Of a stretch of 25,602 nt of DNA, positions 1 to 6,790 are shown one piece after another (the first letter of the stretch is position 1; each line of letters begins with the position of its first letter). Under the pieces are notes generated by a model that did no database searches, had not been told where the DNA came from, and saw only the letters and a list, made by a program, of their open reading frames with translations. Source of the DNA: JAGOUU01 sp964387745. Its GTDB lineage: Bacteria; Pseudomonadota; Gammaproteobacteria; JAGOUU01. The position numbers and the translations under genes were made by a program. The stretch covers positions 1 to 25,602 of the forward strand of contig CAYLXL010000031.1 of assembly GCA_964387745.1 (NCBI GenBank), given 5' to 3'.

Positions 1-76
1 AAAAACAATAGGGCTCTCGCTATATGAGTGTCTACTTTTGCTTGACCAGAACAAAGATCGTATAATTTTACTAGGA

Positions 77-108
77 GGGTCAAAAAGATGGTGTTTTGAC
101 CCTTTTCT
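77..108 (+). terminator. Rho-independent terminator-like hairpin
   Basis: A perfect 9-bp stem GGGTCAAAA (77-85) / TTTTGACCC (94-102) with an 8-nt loop is followed by CTTTTCTT. The T-rich tail is on the plus strand, so it would end a plus-strand transcript entering from before the window. No gene for it is visible here. Confidence 0.55.
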
Positions 109-131
109 TAACTTAATGGCAGTGACCCCAA

Positions 132-184
132 CCCTCTCCTAGAATAAACTCAGAAAAATATTTAAATTACTGGCTAGGAGAGGG
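132..184. repeat. 11-bp perfect inverted repeat
   Basis: CCCTCTCCTAG (132-142) pairs with CTAGGAGAGGG (174-184) across a 31-bp AT-rich spacer. There is no T-run on either side, so it is unlikely to be a terminator. It may be a small palindromic repeat or the two ends of a remnant element; function unknown. Confidence 0.5.
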
Positions 185-240
185 AGCAGATCCTGCGCTC
201 TGCAATAAATGTGAACTAAATAATACATGTTAATTTGAGT

Positions 241-330
241 GCAAAAGATAAACTTAGAATACAAAGATTAGAGGCTGTTAGTTTTAGTGTTTTACGTTTT
301 TGGAATAATGATCTTTTATATAGAAGATAA
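241..330 (+). pseudogene. Remnant of a DUF559 nuclease-like protein
   Basis: A short open stretch ending at TAA 328-330 reads KDKLRIQRLEAVSF, then SVLRFWNNDLLYRR. This matches the C-terminal signature of DUF559 proteins (Vsr/restriction-endonuclease-like fold), typically R...LE..GF.VLRFWNNEV. Everything upstream is missing: the frame hits a stop just before it, at about 217-219, and no start or catalytic core is seen. I read it as the decayed tail of a lost gene. The rest of 1-411 holds only the hairpins listed separately. Confidence 0.5.
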
Positions 331-357
331 GAAGTTCTTAAAGCCATAACAAACAGA

Positions 358-394
358 TTGAGTTACCACCATCGAGCCTATTTAAGTAACTCAA
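358..394. repeat. 9-bp inverted repeat downstream of the small secreted gene
   Basis: TTGAGTTAC (358-366) and GTAACTCAA (386-394) can form a 9-bp stem with a 19-nt loop. It lies just past the stop of the minus-strand gene at 412-729 and could help end its transcript. It has no clear T-run, so it is not a canonical terminator. Confidence 0.4.
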
Positions 395-411
395 CAGCGG
401 CAGGGGCTTTA

Positions 412-729
412 TTATTTACCCTTTGGTGTCTGACTCAATGAATCTGCTAATTCTTGAGCTTTTCTATACTCTTCTTTTAAACGAGCAGCCTTGTCTTGAG
501 CATTTTTCAAAGCCTTATAGGAGTTATAGTCCTTTAGTTTTTCTACATCAGCTTCTGCTTCATCTGCAGCTTTTTTAGCGGCATCAGCCTTTGCTTGCGC
601 TTCTACCGGGGTTGGTGTGCCAAGAGGTCGGTCAGTTGGAAATTTGCTCTCTATCTCAAAAGAGGCATATCCTTGTAAGCTAGAAGCTAAAATGAGTGCA
701 ATAAAAAACGATGTGATATTATTTAGCAT
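412..729 (-). CDS. Small secreted coiled-coil protein, unknown function
   Basis: I do not recognise a family. The 105-residue product starts with a classic signal peptide: a hydrophobic stretch FFIALILASSLQGYAS with likely cleavage near residue 22-23. A proline-containing linker follows, and residues 43-95 are dominated by Ala, Lys, Glu and Asp with heptad-like spacing, which suggests a single alpha-helical coiled coil. The C-terminus is basic (TPKGK). The start at 729 is supported by AAAGGA (minus strand, at 740-745) about 10 bases upstream. Export to the periplasm is likely. The neighbour on the same strand is another exported protein (BON domain), but a terminator separates them, so this gene probably has its own promoter. 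Confidence 0.6.
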   Translation of the reverse strand: MLNNITSFFIALILASSLQGYASFEIESKFPTDRPLGTPTPVEAQAKADAAKKAADEAEADVEKLKDYNSYKALKNAQDKAARLKEEYRKAQELADSLSQTPKGK

Positions 730-835
730 AGCTAACTATTCCTTTAATTTTCTTATTATTCTGGTTTATTCTTATTTTTTTCAGGACTGTAAATTAAAGA
801 TAGTATTGATAGGTAAAAAGGCAATAGGGAGAAAT

Positions 836-860
836 AAAAAAACCCGGTAAAGTCCGGGTT
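836..860 (-). terminator. Rho-independent terminator of the BON-domain gene
   Basis: On the minus strand AACCCGG / CCGGGTT (854-860 and 841-847) forms a GC-rich 7-bp stem with a 6-nt loop, followed by seven T residues (A run at 836-842 on the plus strand). It sits 24 bp beyond the stop of the BON-domain gene. Confidence 0.85.
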
Positions 861-884
861 ATAAAGCTACAATCAATTTAGAAA

Positions 885-1469
885 TTAAACTTTGGTATCG
901 ATGTTGTTGACAGCTTTAGCAGAGGTACCTTCAAGAGTATCAACTACTTGTTTCGCATGTTCAGCTTCGGTGGCAGTAGCTTTACCTGTTAAGAAGATTT
1001 TGCCGTTTTTAGTTTCTACGTGAATTCCAGAAGTGTCATGAGAGTTGGTGATTCTATCTTTTAATAACATTGCTTTAGCTTTCGCGGTAATCCATGAATC
1101 AGTCATCGGTTGGTTGCTCGATTGAACAATAAGATTTTCTGTAACTACATCTTTAACACCATCAGTTTCAGTTGCAACTTTTTTAGCAGCATCAAATTGG
1201 TCTTCAGTATCTAATTTACCAACAAGACTCACAACAGCGTTAGTGGTTGATACGCTTATGTCTTTGTCTTTAATTGCTTCGTTTGAGTTTAACGCTGCAT
1301 AAACTTTGAGTGTTAAAGCAGAATCTGCTGCAAAATCTATAATTTTTTCTACAGGATTTTTTTGTTCGCTAATTTTTTGTGTATGGATTTTAGTTGCCAA
1401 AGCAATATTAGCAGTTAAGCAAATACTAGCAGTAAGTAATAATAAATATTTTAATAATTTAAGTTTCAT
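885..1469 (-). CDS. Periplasmic BON-domain protein (OsmY-like)
   Basis: This 194-residue exported protein has two BON domains, about residues 45-110 and 115-190, each with the usual VxLxG core (VVSLVGKLDT and KIFLTGKATA). BON domains bind phospholipid or envelope surfaces; OsmY-type proteins act in the periplasm during osmotic or envelope stress. The N-terminus KLKLLKYLLLLTASICLTANIALA is a signal peptide. I chose ATG 1469 over the in-frame ATG 1481 because the latter lies in the ribosome-binding site: GGAGG is 5 bases before ATG 1469. A strong terminator follows the stop, so the gene is probably monocistronic. Upstream lie 10-bp phased repeats (1503-1542) that may be regulatory. The exact physiological role is inferred from the family. 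Confidence 0.85.
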   Translation of the reverse strand: MKLKLLKYLLLLTASICLTANIALATKIHTQKISEQKNPVEKIIDFAADSALTLKVYAALNSNEAIKDKDISVSTTNAVVSLVGKLDTEDQFDAAKKVATETDGVKDVVTENLIVQSSNQPMTDSWITAKAKAMLLKDRITNSHDTSGIHVETKNGKIFLTGKATATEAEHAKQVVDTLEGTSAKAVNNIDTKV

Positions 1470-1502
1470 TTTATCCTCCATGATTAATTTTTAACAACTT
1501 AG

Positions 1503-1542
1503 TGTACCACAGTATACGGTGCTATACGATGGAATACAGTAG
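1503..1542. promoter_or_regulatory. Helically phased 10-bp repeats upstream of the BON gene
   Basis: Four successive decamers read TGTACCACAG, TATACGGTGC, TATACGATGG and AATACAGTAG. The last three share an ATAC core with exact 10-bp spacing. They end 34 bp upstream of the BON gene start. Spacing of one helical turn would suit cooperative binding of a regulator on one DNA face. This is an inference from position and periodicity. Confidence 0.3.
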
Positions 1543-1557
1543 TATTTGAATTAATCA

Positions 1558-1677
1558 GGACTTACGCAAGTTGTTTGTAAATTGTCATCCCGCTCAAGCG
1601 CGAAGCGCGTAGAACCGGGATCTGTTACATAAGATCCCGGCTCTTCGGCCGGGATGACAGTTATATTGCGTAAGTCC
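1558..1677. mobile_element. 120-bp MITE-like element with nested palindromes
   Basis: Outer 12-bp perfect terminal inverted repeats GGACTTACGCAA (1558-1569) and TTGCGTAAGTCC (1666-1677) enclose a second pair TGTCATCCCG (1583-1592) / CGGGATGACA (1650-1659). Inside is a third hairpin around CCGGGATCT / AGATCCCGG (1615-1623, 1632-1640). TTAA occurs close to each outer end (1551-1554 and 1680-1683). There is no coding capacity. The outer ends look like those of an IS-derived miniature element. The interior belongs to a palindrome family that also occurs at the 3' end of hemE. Confidence 0.7.
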
Positions 1678-1728
1678 AGTTAATTATAGATTAGTAAAAA
1701 TTGGCAAGCATCGAAAAGACATATAGCT

Positions 1729-2811
1729 TTATAGATTATTTTCAGTATAGATCCCAGTATTATGACCATCAGAAAACAAAATTCTAAGACCATAGTTACC
1801 AACATCATGAATATTGATTATAGATATATTAGGTGAAATTAAATTTTTATTAATTAAATTACGTCCAGTGGTTTCTTCTTTGCAGAGCGCACAAGGACAA
1901 TTTAATCTTAAATCATATGCTGACAATGTTTTAATTTGATTATTGTTAATATTAACAATTTCTAAATTATTATTGTTATTATTTAATTTATATTGCAGGT
2001 TATTTGGCGTTTTATTTTTGTATTTTTGATCAGAGCAGAGTTTAATTAATAATTGTTCAATGATGTTAAGATAATTATTTTTTGTAACGCTATTATTTTC
2101 TAAATCAACAATAGATAATCCTGAGTCGCTTAAAGTAACTAAATTAGGATCAAGGGGTATTGTGCCTAGTAATTGAGCATTGTATTTATTAGCCAGAAAC
2201 TTACCGCCATGACTAGCTTGTTGTGTATTAGTAAAAATATGATTTTCATGATGACAATTAGTACAAACATAGCCACTCATGTTTTCAATAATACCAATAA
2301 TATTGATATTAACTTTATTAAACATTTGAATTGCTTTAGCAGCAATGCTGTAAGCAACTTTTTGTGGTGTAGTGACTATAATAGCGCCATCGAGTTTAGC
2401 CAATTGGGCTATTGTAATTTGAATGTCACCGGTACCCGGAGGTAAGTCAATAAATAGAAAATCAAGCTCAGGCCAACTGACGCGTTCTAAGAACTCACGT
2501 ATCAGGCGAGTAGCCATCGGCGCACGCCAAAGCATGGGAGCTTCTTCTGAATCAGCAACAAGATTATTAACGGCTATATAATAAATTTTATGAGTTTGGC
2601 TATAATCCGGGATAATTTTATTATCGGGAGTAAGTTCCAGCTCTGTGTTTTGAGACTTAGCATTGAGTAAACCAAACTGACAAGGGCCATAGATATCAGC
2701 ATCAATTACACCGACTTTGTAGCCATTATGGGCTAAAATACTTGCTAGTTGAGTGGTGACTGTTGATTTACCGACGCCACCTTTACCGCTGGCTACTGCA
2801 ATTGTTTTCAT
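1729..2811 (-). CDS. mrp: Mrp/NBP35-family Fe-S carrier ATPase with C-terminal DUF971 domain
   Basis: This 360-residue cytoplasmic P-loop ATPase of the Mrp/ApbC/NBP35 family is expected to bind and deliver Fe-S clusters. The deviant Walker A SGKGGVGKST is at residues 8-17, and DLPPGTGD is the usual downstream switch motif. The paired cluster-binding cysteines are C183 and C186 (CTNC). After an asparagine-rich low-complexity linker (about 265-295), the C-terminus is a DUF971 domain with LRLNCPCALC and DGHNTGIYT. The MIP18 (DUF59) domain seen at the N-terminus of many bacterial Mrp proteins is absent. The plant chloroplast protein HCF101 also carries DUF971 at its C-terminus. I prefer ATG 2811, whose product begins directly at the P-loop strand, over an upstream in-frame TTG at 2847. 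It is divergent from lipA, itself an Fe-S enzyme. Confidence 0.88.
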   Translation of the reverse strand: MKTIAVASGKGGVGKSTVTTQLASILAHNGYKVGVIDADIYGPCQFGLLNAKSQNTELELTPDNKIIPDYSQTHKIYYIAVNNLVADSEEAPMLWRAPMATRLIREFLERVSWPELDFLFIDLPPGTGDIQITIAQLAKLDGAIIVTTPQKVAYSIAAKAIQMFNKVNINIIGIIENMSGYVCTNCHHENHIFTNTQQASHGGKFLANKYNAQLLGTIPLDPNLVTLSDSGLSIVDLENNSVTKNNYLNIIEQLLIKLCSDQKYKNKTPNNLQYKLNNNNNNLEIVNINNNQIKTLSAYDLRLNCPCALCKEETTGRNLINKNLISPNISIINIHDVGNYGLRILFSDGHNTGIYTENNL

Positions 2812-2880
2812 ATTAACTTTCAGGATAATTACTAGTATACTTAACAATAATTTTGTTATCTTAATCTATTTGTATAAATT

Positions 2881-3873
2881 ATGCAAAAACTAAAAGACAT
2901 TCCAATTAAAATTGCTAGCGGCGAAAAATACCAGACAAAACAAGGGTTTAGCGCTATCAAGGATGGTATGAAGACGGCCAATAAACAAGAAACTTCTGTG
3001 CTTAAAAAGCCTGATTGGTTAAAAATAAAGATACAAAATAACCCTAAGTTTACTGCTGTTGATGAACTAGTAAAAGCCAATGAGTTAAGTACAGTCTGCG
3101 CCGAAGCGAAGTGTCCAAATATGTCGGAATGCTGGTCACATGGGACGGCTACTTTTATGTTATTAGGTGCTGTGTGTACCCGCGCTTGTAAATTTTGTGC
3201 TGTGGATACTGGTAATCCGCATGGTTGGATTGATCTTGAGGAACCGCAAAAAGTTGCTCGTTCTGCCAAAATTATGGGGTTAAAATATGTAGTATTAACT
3301 TCTGTTGATAGGGATGACTTAGCTGACGGCGGGGCAGGTCATTTTGCGACGACTATTAAATTAATTAAAGACTTGGGACTCGATATAAAAGTTGAAGCTT
3401 TGACTAGTGATTTTCAAGGTAATAATAATTGCGTAAAGACTATAATTGATAGCGGTGTTGACGTTTTTGCTCAAAATGTTGAAACTGTTGAAAGACTAAC
3501 CCACCCAGTGCGTGATAATCGTGCTGGTTATTGGCAGAGTATTCATTTATTGAGCTATGCTAAAAAATATAAACCAGAAATAATAACTAAAACGAGTTTA
3601 ATGTTAGGTTTGGGCGAAACTGAAGAAGAAATAAATCAAACTATGAATGATTTACGTGCACATAATGTCGATGTGTTAACTTTAGGTCAGTATCTACAAC
3701 CTACCAGAAATCATTATCCTATTCACGAATATATAACCCCTGAGAATTTTGCAAAATATAGACAATGGGGGCTCGAAAAAGGATTTTTAGAAGTTGCCTC
3801 TGGACCATTAGTCCGCTCTAGCTATCGGGCTGATAAAATTTTTACTAGTGAAAATTTAGGGTTAAATGACTAA
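2881..3873 (+). CDS. lipA: Lipoyl synthase (radical SAM)
   Basis: LipA inserts two sulfurs into octanoyl groups bound to lipoyl domains of 2-oxoacid dehydrogenases and the glycine cleavage H protein. It carries an auxiliary 4Fe-4S cluster and a radical-SAM cluster. Both are visible: the LipA-specific CX4CX5C at C73, C78, C84 and the radical SAM CX3CX2C at C99, C103, C106. The conserved C-terminal RSSYRADK supplies the serine ligand of the auxiliary cluster. At 330 residues it has the family's normal length. Its last 8 bases overlap the start of the PAP2 gene, so the two are cotranscribed. The upstream gap to mrp is short (69 bp) and must hold both divergent promoters. Confidence 0.95.
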   Translation: MQKLKDIPIKIASGEKYQTKQGFSAIKDGMKTANKQETSVLKKPDWLKIKIQNNPKFTAVDELVKANELSTVCAEAKCPNMSECWSHGTATFMLLGAVCTRACKFCAVDTGNPHGWIDLEEPQKVARSAKIMGLKYVVLTSVDRDDLADGGAGHFATTIKLIKDLGLDIKVEALTSDFQGNNNCVKTIIDSGVDVFAQNVETVERLTHPVRDNRAGYWQSIHLLSYAKKYKPEIITKTSLMLGLGETEEEINQTMNDLRAHNVDVLTLGQYLQPTRNHYPIHEYITPENFAKYRQWGLEKGFLEVASGPLVRSSYRADKIFTSENLGLND

Positions 3874-4531
3874 TATCAAACTTCCGTCTATATATAAGAT
3901 GTTAGCTTTTGTATTGATCAATATTAGTCTGGCTATCATAGCGTATTATTATATTGATAGGCCAGTAGCAGTCTGGGCTTATAATAATAGTAAGATTCAT
4001 CCGTTACATATGTTTTGGGAGTATCCCACACACATACAGCCGTTATTTTATTTTTTATCACCATGGATAATGTTTTATTTGATCAGAAGAGCTATCAAAT
4101 ATCCTCGACAATTAAATGACAATGACACTATGCTGTTTCTCATGGTTATTGCTTTGTGGCTGTCATTATTACTCAGTGAAGAGCTCAGAATTTTATTTGG
4201 TCGCTCTTGGACCTCAACTTGGTTTCACGGCAATTTATCTTATATTCAACATGGGGTTTATGGCTTTACTTGGCTGCAAACCGCGCATGAATATAAATCA
4301 TTTCCGTCTGGGCATACGACGTTAACTTTTGCCTTTATGATGAGTCTTTGGTGGCAGACTAGAAATACATGGTTAAGGTTATTTGCTATTTTTAGTTGTA
4401 TAGTTGTGCCATTAGGTTTAATTTTGATGTGTTATCACTGGGTGAGTGATGTTATAATTGGTGTTTTAGTTGGTAGCGTATCGGCCTATATTGTTTTATA
4501 CGCTTATCAAAATATCCAACGCACCCAATAG
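3866..4531 (+). CDS. PAP2-family membrane phosphatase
   Basis: This 221-residue integral membrane protein has about six hydrophobic segments and the three PAP2 phosphatase motifs: a degenerate first motif around LRILFGRSW (about 110-118), FPSGHTT (about 147-153) with the catalytic histidine, and CYHWVSDVIIG (about 191-201) with the second His and Asp. Family members dephosphorylate phosphatidic acid, undecaprenyl pyrophosphate or lipid A (LpxE/LpxF-like); the substrate cannot be decided from sequence. It starts inside the last codons of lipA (ATGACTAA overlap) and ends 13 bp before hemE, so all three probably share a transcript. The active site would face the periplasm. Confidence 0.85.
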   Translation: MTNIKLPSIYKMLAFVLINISLAIIAYYYIDRPVAVWAYNNSKIHPLHMFWEYPTHIQPLFYFLSPWIMFYLIRRAIKYPRQLNDNDTMLFLMVIALWLSLLLSEELRILFGRSWTSTWFHGNLSYIQHGVYGFTWLQTAHEYKSFPSGHTTLTFAFMMSLWWQTRNTWLRLFAIFSCIVVPLGLILMCYHWVSDVIIGVLVGSVSAYIVLYAYQNIQRTQ

Positions 4532-4544
4532 TTAAAAGAATAAG

Positions 4545-5618
4545 ATGTTAAAAAATGATCTCTTAATTAAAGCTTTATTAAGACAAGCTGTACCAAGAAC
4601 TCCTGTGTGGATCATGCGCCAAGCGGGTCGTTATTTACCTGAATATCTTAAAGTTCGCAGCCAGGCGGGCGACTTTATGACTTTGTGTAAAACACCAGAG
4701 CTTGCTTGTCGAGTTACTATGCAGCCATTAGAGCGTTTTGATCTTGACGCTGCCATTTTATTTTCTGATATCTTAACTATTCCAGATGCGATGGGCCTAG
4801 GCTTACAGTTTGTTAAAGATGAAGGCCCTGTTTTTGCACGTCCCGTCCGTACTAAGCGAGACATCGTAAATTTACCGATCCCTGATCCTATTCATGAATT
4901 GGGCTATGTCGTCGATGCAGTGAAAGCGATTAAAACTGAATTAAATAACAAAGTGCCACTGATAGGCTTTTCAGGTTCGCCTTGGACATTAGCAACTTAT
5001 ATGGTCGAAGGTGGCAGTTCGAAAGTATTTAGTAAAATTAAAGGGTTAATCTACGAACAACCAGAAACAGCGCATTTATTATTAGACAAATTGGCTAAAG
5101 CTGTAGAGCTGTATCTGATTGCGCAAATTCAAGCGGGTGTTAATGTTTGTATGATTTTTGATACTTGGGGTGGTGTTTTAACGCCACAAGGTTATCAAGA
5201 TTTCTCGTTACAATATATGAAAAAAATAACAGCTGGTATCAATCAATATTGTGCTAATAATAATATTACTATTCCAGTAGTATTATTTACAAAACAGGGC
5301 GGTCAATGGCTTGAGAGCATTGCTGATAGTAATTGTCATGCAGTAGGCATTGATTGGACAGTTAATATTAAACAAGCGCGTGAACTAGTAGGGCATAAAG
5401 TTGCTATTCAAGGCAATCTTGATCCAGCAGTGCTATACGCTACACCTGCGCAAATCAGAGAACATGTAAAAAAGGTTATTTATGATTTTGGCCCACACAA
5501 TGGCCATGTGTTTAATTTGGGTCATGGTATTTATCCAGATGTGAACCCTGATCATTTAACAGCTTTAATTGCTGCAGTCAAAGAATCTAGTACGCAGGTT
5601 TTGTCATCCAGAGCGTAG
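4545..5618 (+). CDS. hemE: Uroporphyrinogen decarboxylase
   Basis: HemE removes four acetate carboxyls from uroporphyrinogen III to give coproporphyrinogen III in haem synthesis. Both family signatures are present: PVWIMRQAGRYLPEY near residue 20 with its substrate-binding arginines, and GFSGSPWTLATYMVEG near residue 145. FSDILTIPDAMG carries the catalytic-pocket aspartate. Length is 357 residues, as expected. The last residues (VLSSRA) and the TAG stop come from a palindromic element beginning at 5600, which appears to have inserted at the 3' end of the gene and replaced the original terminus. The catalytic core is unaffected. It lies 13 bp after the PAP2 gene. Confidence 0.96.
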   Translation: MLKNDLLIKALLRQAVPRTPVWIMRQAGRYLPEYLKVRSQAGDFMTLCKTPELACRVTMQPLERFDLDAAILFSDILTIPDAMGLGLQFVKDEGPVFARPVRTKRDIVNLPIPDPIHELGYVVDAVKAIKTELNNKVPLIGFSGSPWTLATYMVEGGSSKVFSKIKGLIYEQPETAHLLLDKLAKAVELYLIAQIQAGVNVCMIFDTWGGVLTPQGYQDFSLQYMKKITAGINQYCANNNITIPVVLFTKQGGQWLESIADSNCHAVGIDWTVNIKQARELVGHKVAIQGNLDPAVLYATPAQIREHVKKVIYDFGPHNGHVFNLGHGIYPDVNPDHLTALIAAVKESSTQVLSSRA

Positions 5619-5670
5619 CGAAGGATCTAAGATTGAATCTGAGATTCCTCGACTAGCTCGGAATGACAAA
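5600..5670. repeat. 71-bp palindromic element overlapping the hemE 3' end
   Basis: Imperfect 15-bp arms TTTGTCATCCAGAGC (5600-5614) and GCTCGGAATGACAAA (5656-5670) match at 13 positions. Inner arms AGGATCT / AGATTCC are also present. The general plan (TGTCATCC ... GGATCT ... AGATyCC ... GGAATGACA) is shared with the inner palindrome at 1583-1659, so the two are probably members of one dispersed family resembling Rickettsia-type palindromic elements. It contributes coding sequence to hemE and could form an RNA hairpin between hemE and rdgC. Confidence 0.75.
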
Positions 5671-5708
5671 GCAATTACAGGATATAAATATTAATAATTA
5701 GGATTATT

Positions 5709-6674
5709 ATGTGGTTTAAAAATATTTTATTGTACGAAATGTTAGAGCCGTTTCCATTTGATGGTGTGACTTTAATGGAAAGATTAGCTAAAAAGTCTAT
5801 TAGACCGACTAATAAAACAGAAATGCAAACCATGGGTTGGATTAGCCCGTTTGGTGAGACCAGTGAAGTTTATAGCCATTCTATCGGTGGTTGTCATTTA
5901 CTGAAAGTTTGTAAAGAAGTACGTATTTTGCCTAATCCAGTTGTGCAGGAGCATTTGGCAAAAAAACTACAAGAAATTGAAGCTAATGAATCGCGTAAAG
6001 TTTATAGTCGTGAAAAATCTCGATTAAAAGAAGATATTATTTTTGATTTATTGCCGCGTGCTTTTACTCACCGGACATATACTTATTTATATATTGATAC
6101 TAAGCATCGTTGGGTTATTGTTGACAGCAGCTCACGTGCGGTTGCAGAAACGCTGTTACAATTATTACGAGATACCATTGGTAATATTAAATTAGCTTTA
6201 CCAGAATTTGATATTACGCCGTCTCGATTAATGACCGAATGGGTGAGAGATTTAAATCTGCCGAGTTATTTTGATATTGAAGATAATTGTGAACTTAAAG
6301 AATTACACAATGGTGATGGAATTATCAAATGTCAGCGTCAAGATTTGTCTGCTGCTGAAATCCAGAATCATTTAAAGTCAGGTAAAAATGTTGTCAAGTT
6401 AGGATTAACTTGGCGTGATCGCATGTCATTTACTCTAGATGAAGAAGGCGGGATAAAGAAAGTTTCTTGCTTAGATATTATTAACGAAGCTAGAAAAGAA
6501 ATCGAAACAGAATCAGATGCACAACGACTCGATGCAGATTTTACTATTATGATGGGTGAGTTCCGTGAGTTTATCACGGATCTTTATGGGTTACTGAAAG
6601 ATAGTAATAAAGTTGCAGAAGAGGCCGATGAAGTCGAAATTGAAGAGCTAGAAGTTGAGGAATTGGTAGAGTAA
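5709..6674 (+). CDS. rdgC: Recombination-associated protein RdgC
   Basis: RdgC forms a dimeric ring around double-stranded DNA and limits RecA activity; it is nucleoid-associated. The 321-residue product aligns along its length with enterobacterial RdgC. Landmarks are the N-terminal WFKN, MGWISPFG (about residues 42-49), EKxxLK(E/D) followed by LLPRAFTHR (about 105-120), TEWVRD and the C-terminal FDADFxxMxGE-like segment (LDADFTIMMGEF). An extra acidic tail (EEADEVEIEELEVEELVE) extends beyond the usual end and is very Glu-rich. AGGA lies 5 bases before the ATG. It follows hemE by 90 bp, with the palindromic element between them. Confidence 0.93.
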   Translation: MWFKNILLYEMLEPFPFDGVTLMERLAKKSIRPTNKTEMQTMGWISPFGETSEVYSHSIGGCHLLKVCKEVRILPNPVVQEHLAKKLQEIEANESRKVYSREKSRLKEDIIFDLLPRAFTHRTYTYLYIDTKHRWVIVDSSSRAVAETLLQLLRDTIGNIKLALPEFDITPSRLMTEWVRDLNLPSYFDIEDNCELKELHNGDGIIKCQRQDLSAAEIQNHLKSGKNVVKLGLTWRDRMSFTLDEEGGIKKVSCLDIINEARKEIETESDAQRLDADFTIMMGEFREFITDLYGLLKDSNKVAEEADEVEIEELEVEELVE

Positions 6675-6730
6675 TCATCACATCGCAAGATTCTGCTGCA
6701 GATTCTGAGAATCAACAACTTACGTCCTTG

Positions 6731-6773
6731 AAATTAAGATAATCTTAATATATAGTTAAGATTATCTTAATTT
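6731..6773. promoter_or_regulatory. Perfect 18-bp inverted repeat upstream of the DUF4143 ATPase gene
   Basis: AAATTAAGATAATCTTAA (6731-6748) and TTAAGATTATCTTAATTT (6756-6773) are exact reverse complements around a 7-bp spacer, 17 bp before ATG 6791. Each arm is itself nearly palindromic (TTAAGATnATCTTAA), giving four copies of the half-site TTAAGAT. This layout fits a double operator for a dimeric or tetrameric repressor better than a terminator, although a terminator for rdgC cannot be excluded. Confidence 0.5.
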
Positions 6774-6790
6774 ATTAATGATTCTTGATC

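Noticed and set aside
617..850. 77-codon plus-strand open frame
   Set aside because: It is antisense to the signal-peptide region of the small secreted gene and runs into the BON gene terminator; no ribosome-binding site is seen.
1558..1677. Candidate small structured RNA or riboswitch
   Set aside because: The nested perfect inverted repeats with IS-like ends and the related copy at hemE fit a repeat element better than a conserved RNA.
2812..2847. TTG start of mrp adding 12 residues
   Set aside because: The added residues are not Mrp-like, and ATG 2811 begins directly at the conserved P-loop strand.
2856..3269. 137-codon open frame antisense to lipA
   Set aside because: It lies opposite the conserved cysteine-rich part of lipA and has no ribosome-binding site or family features, so it is a shadow of lipA.
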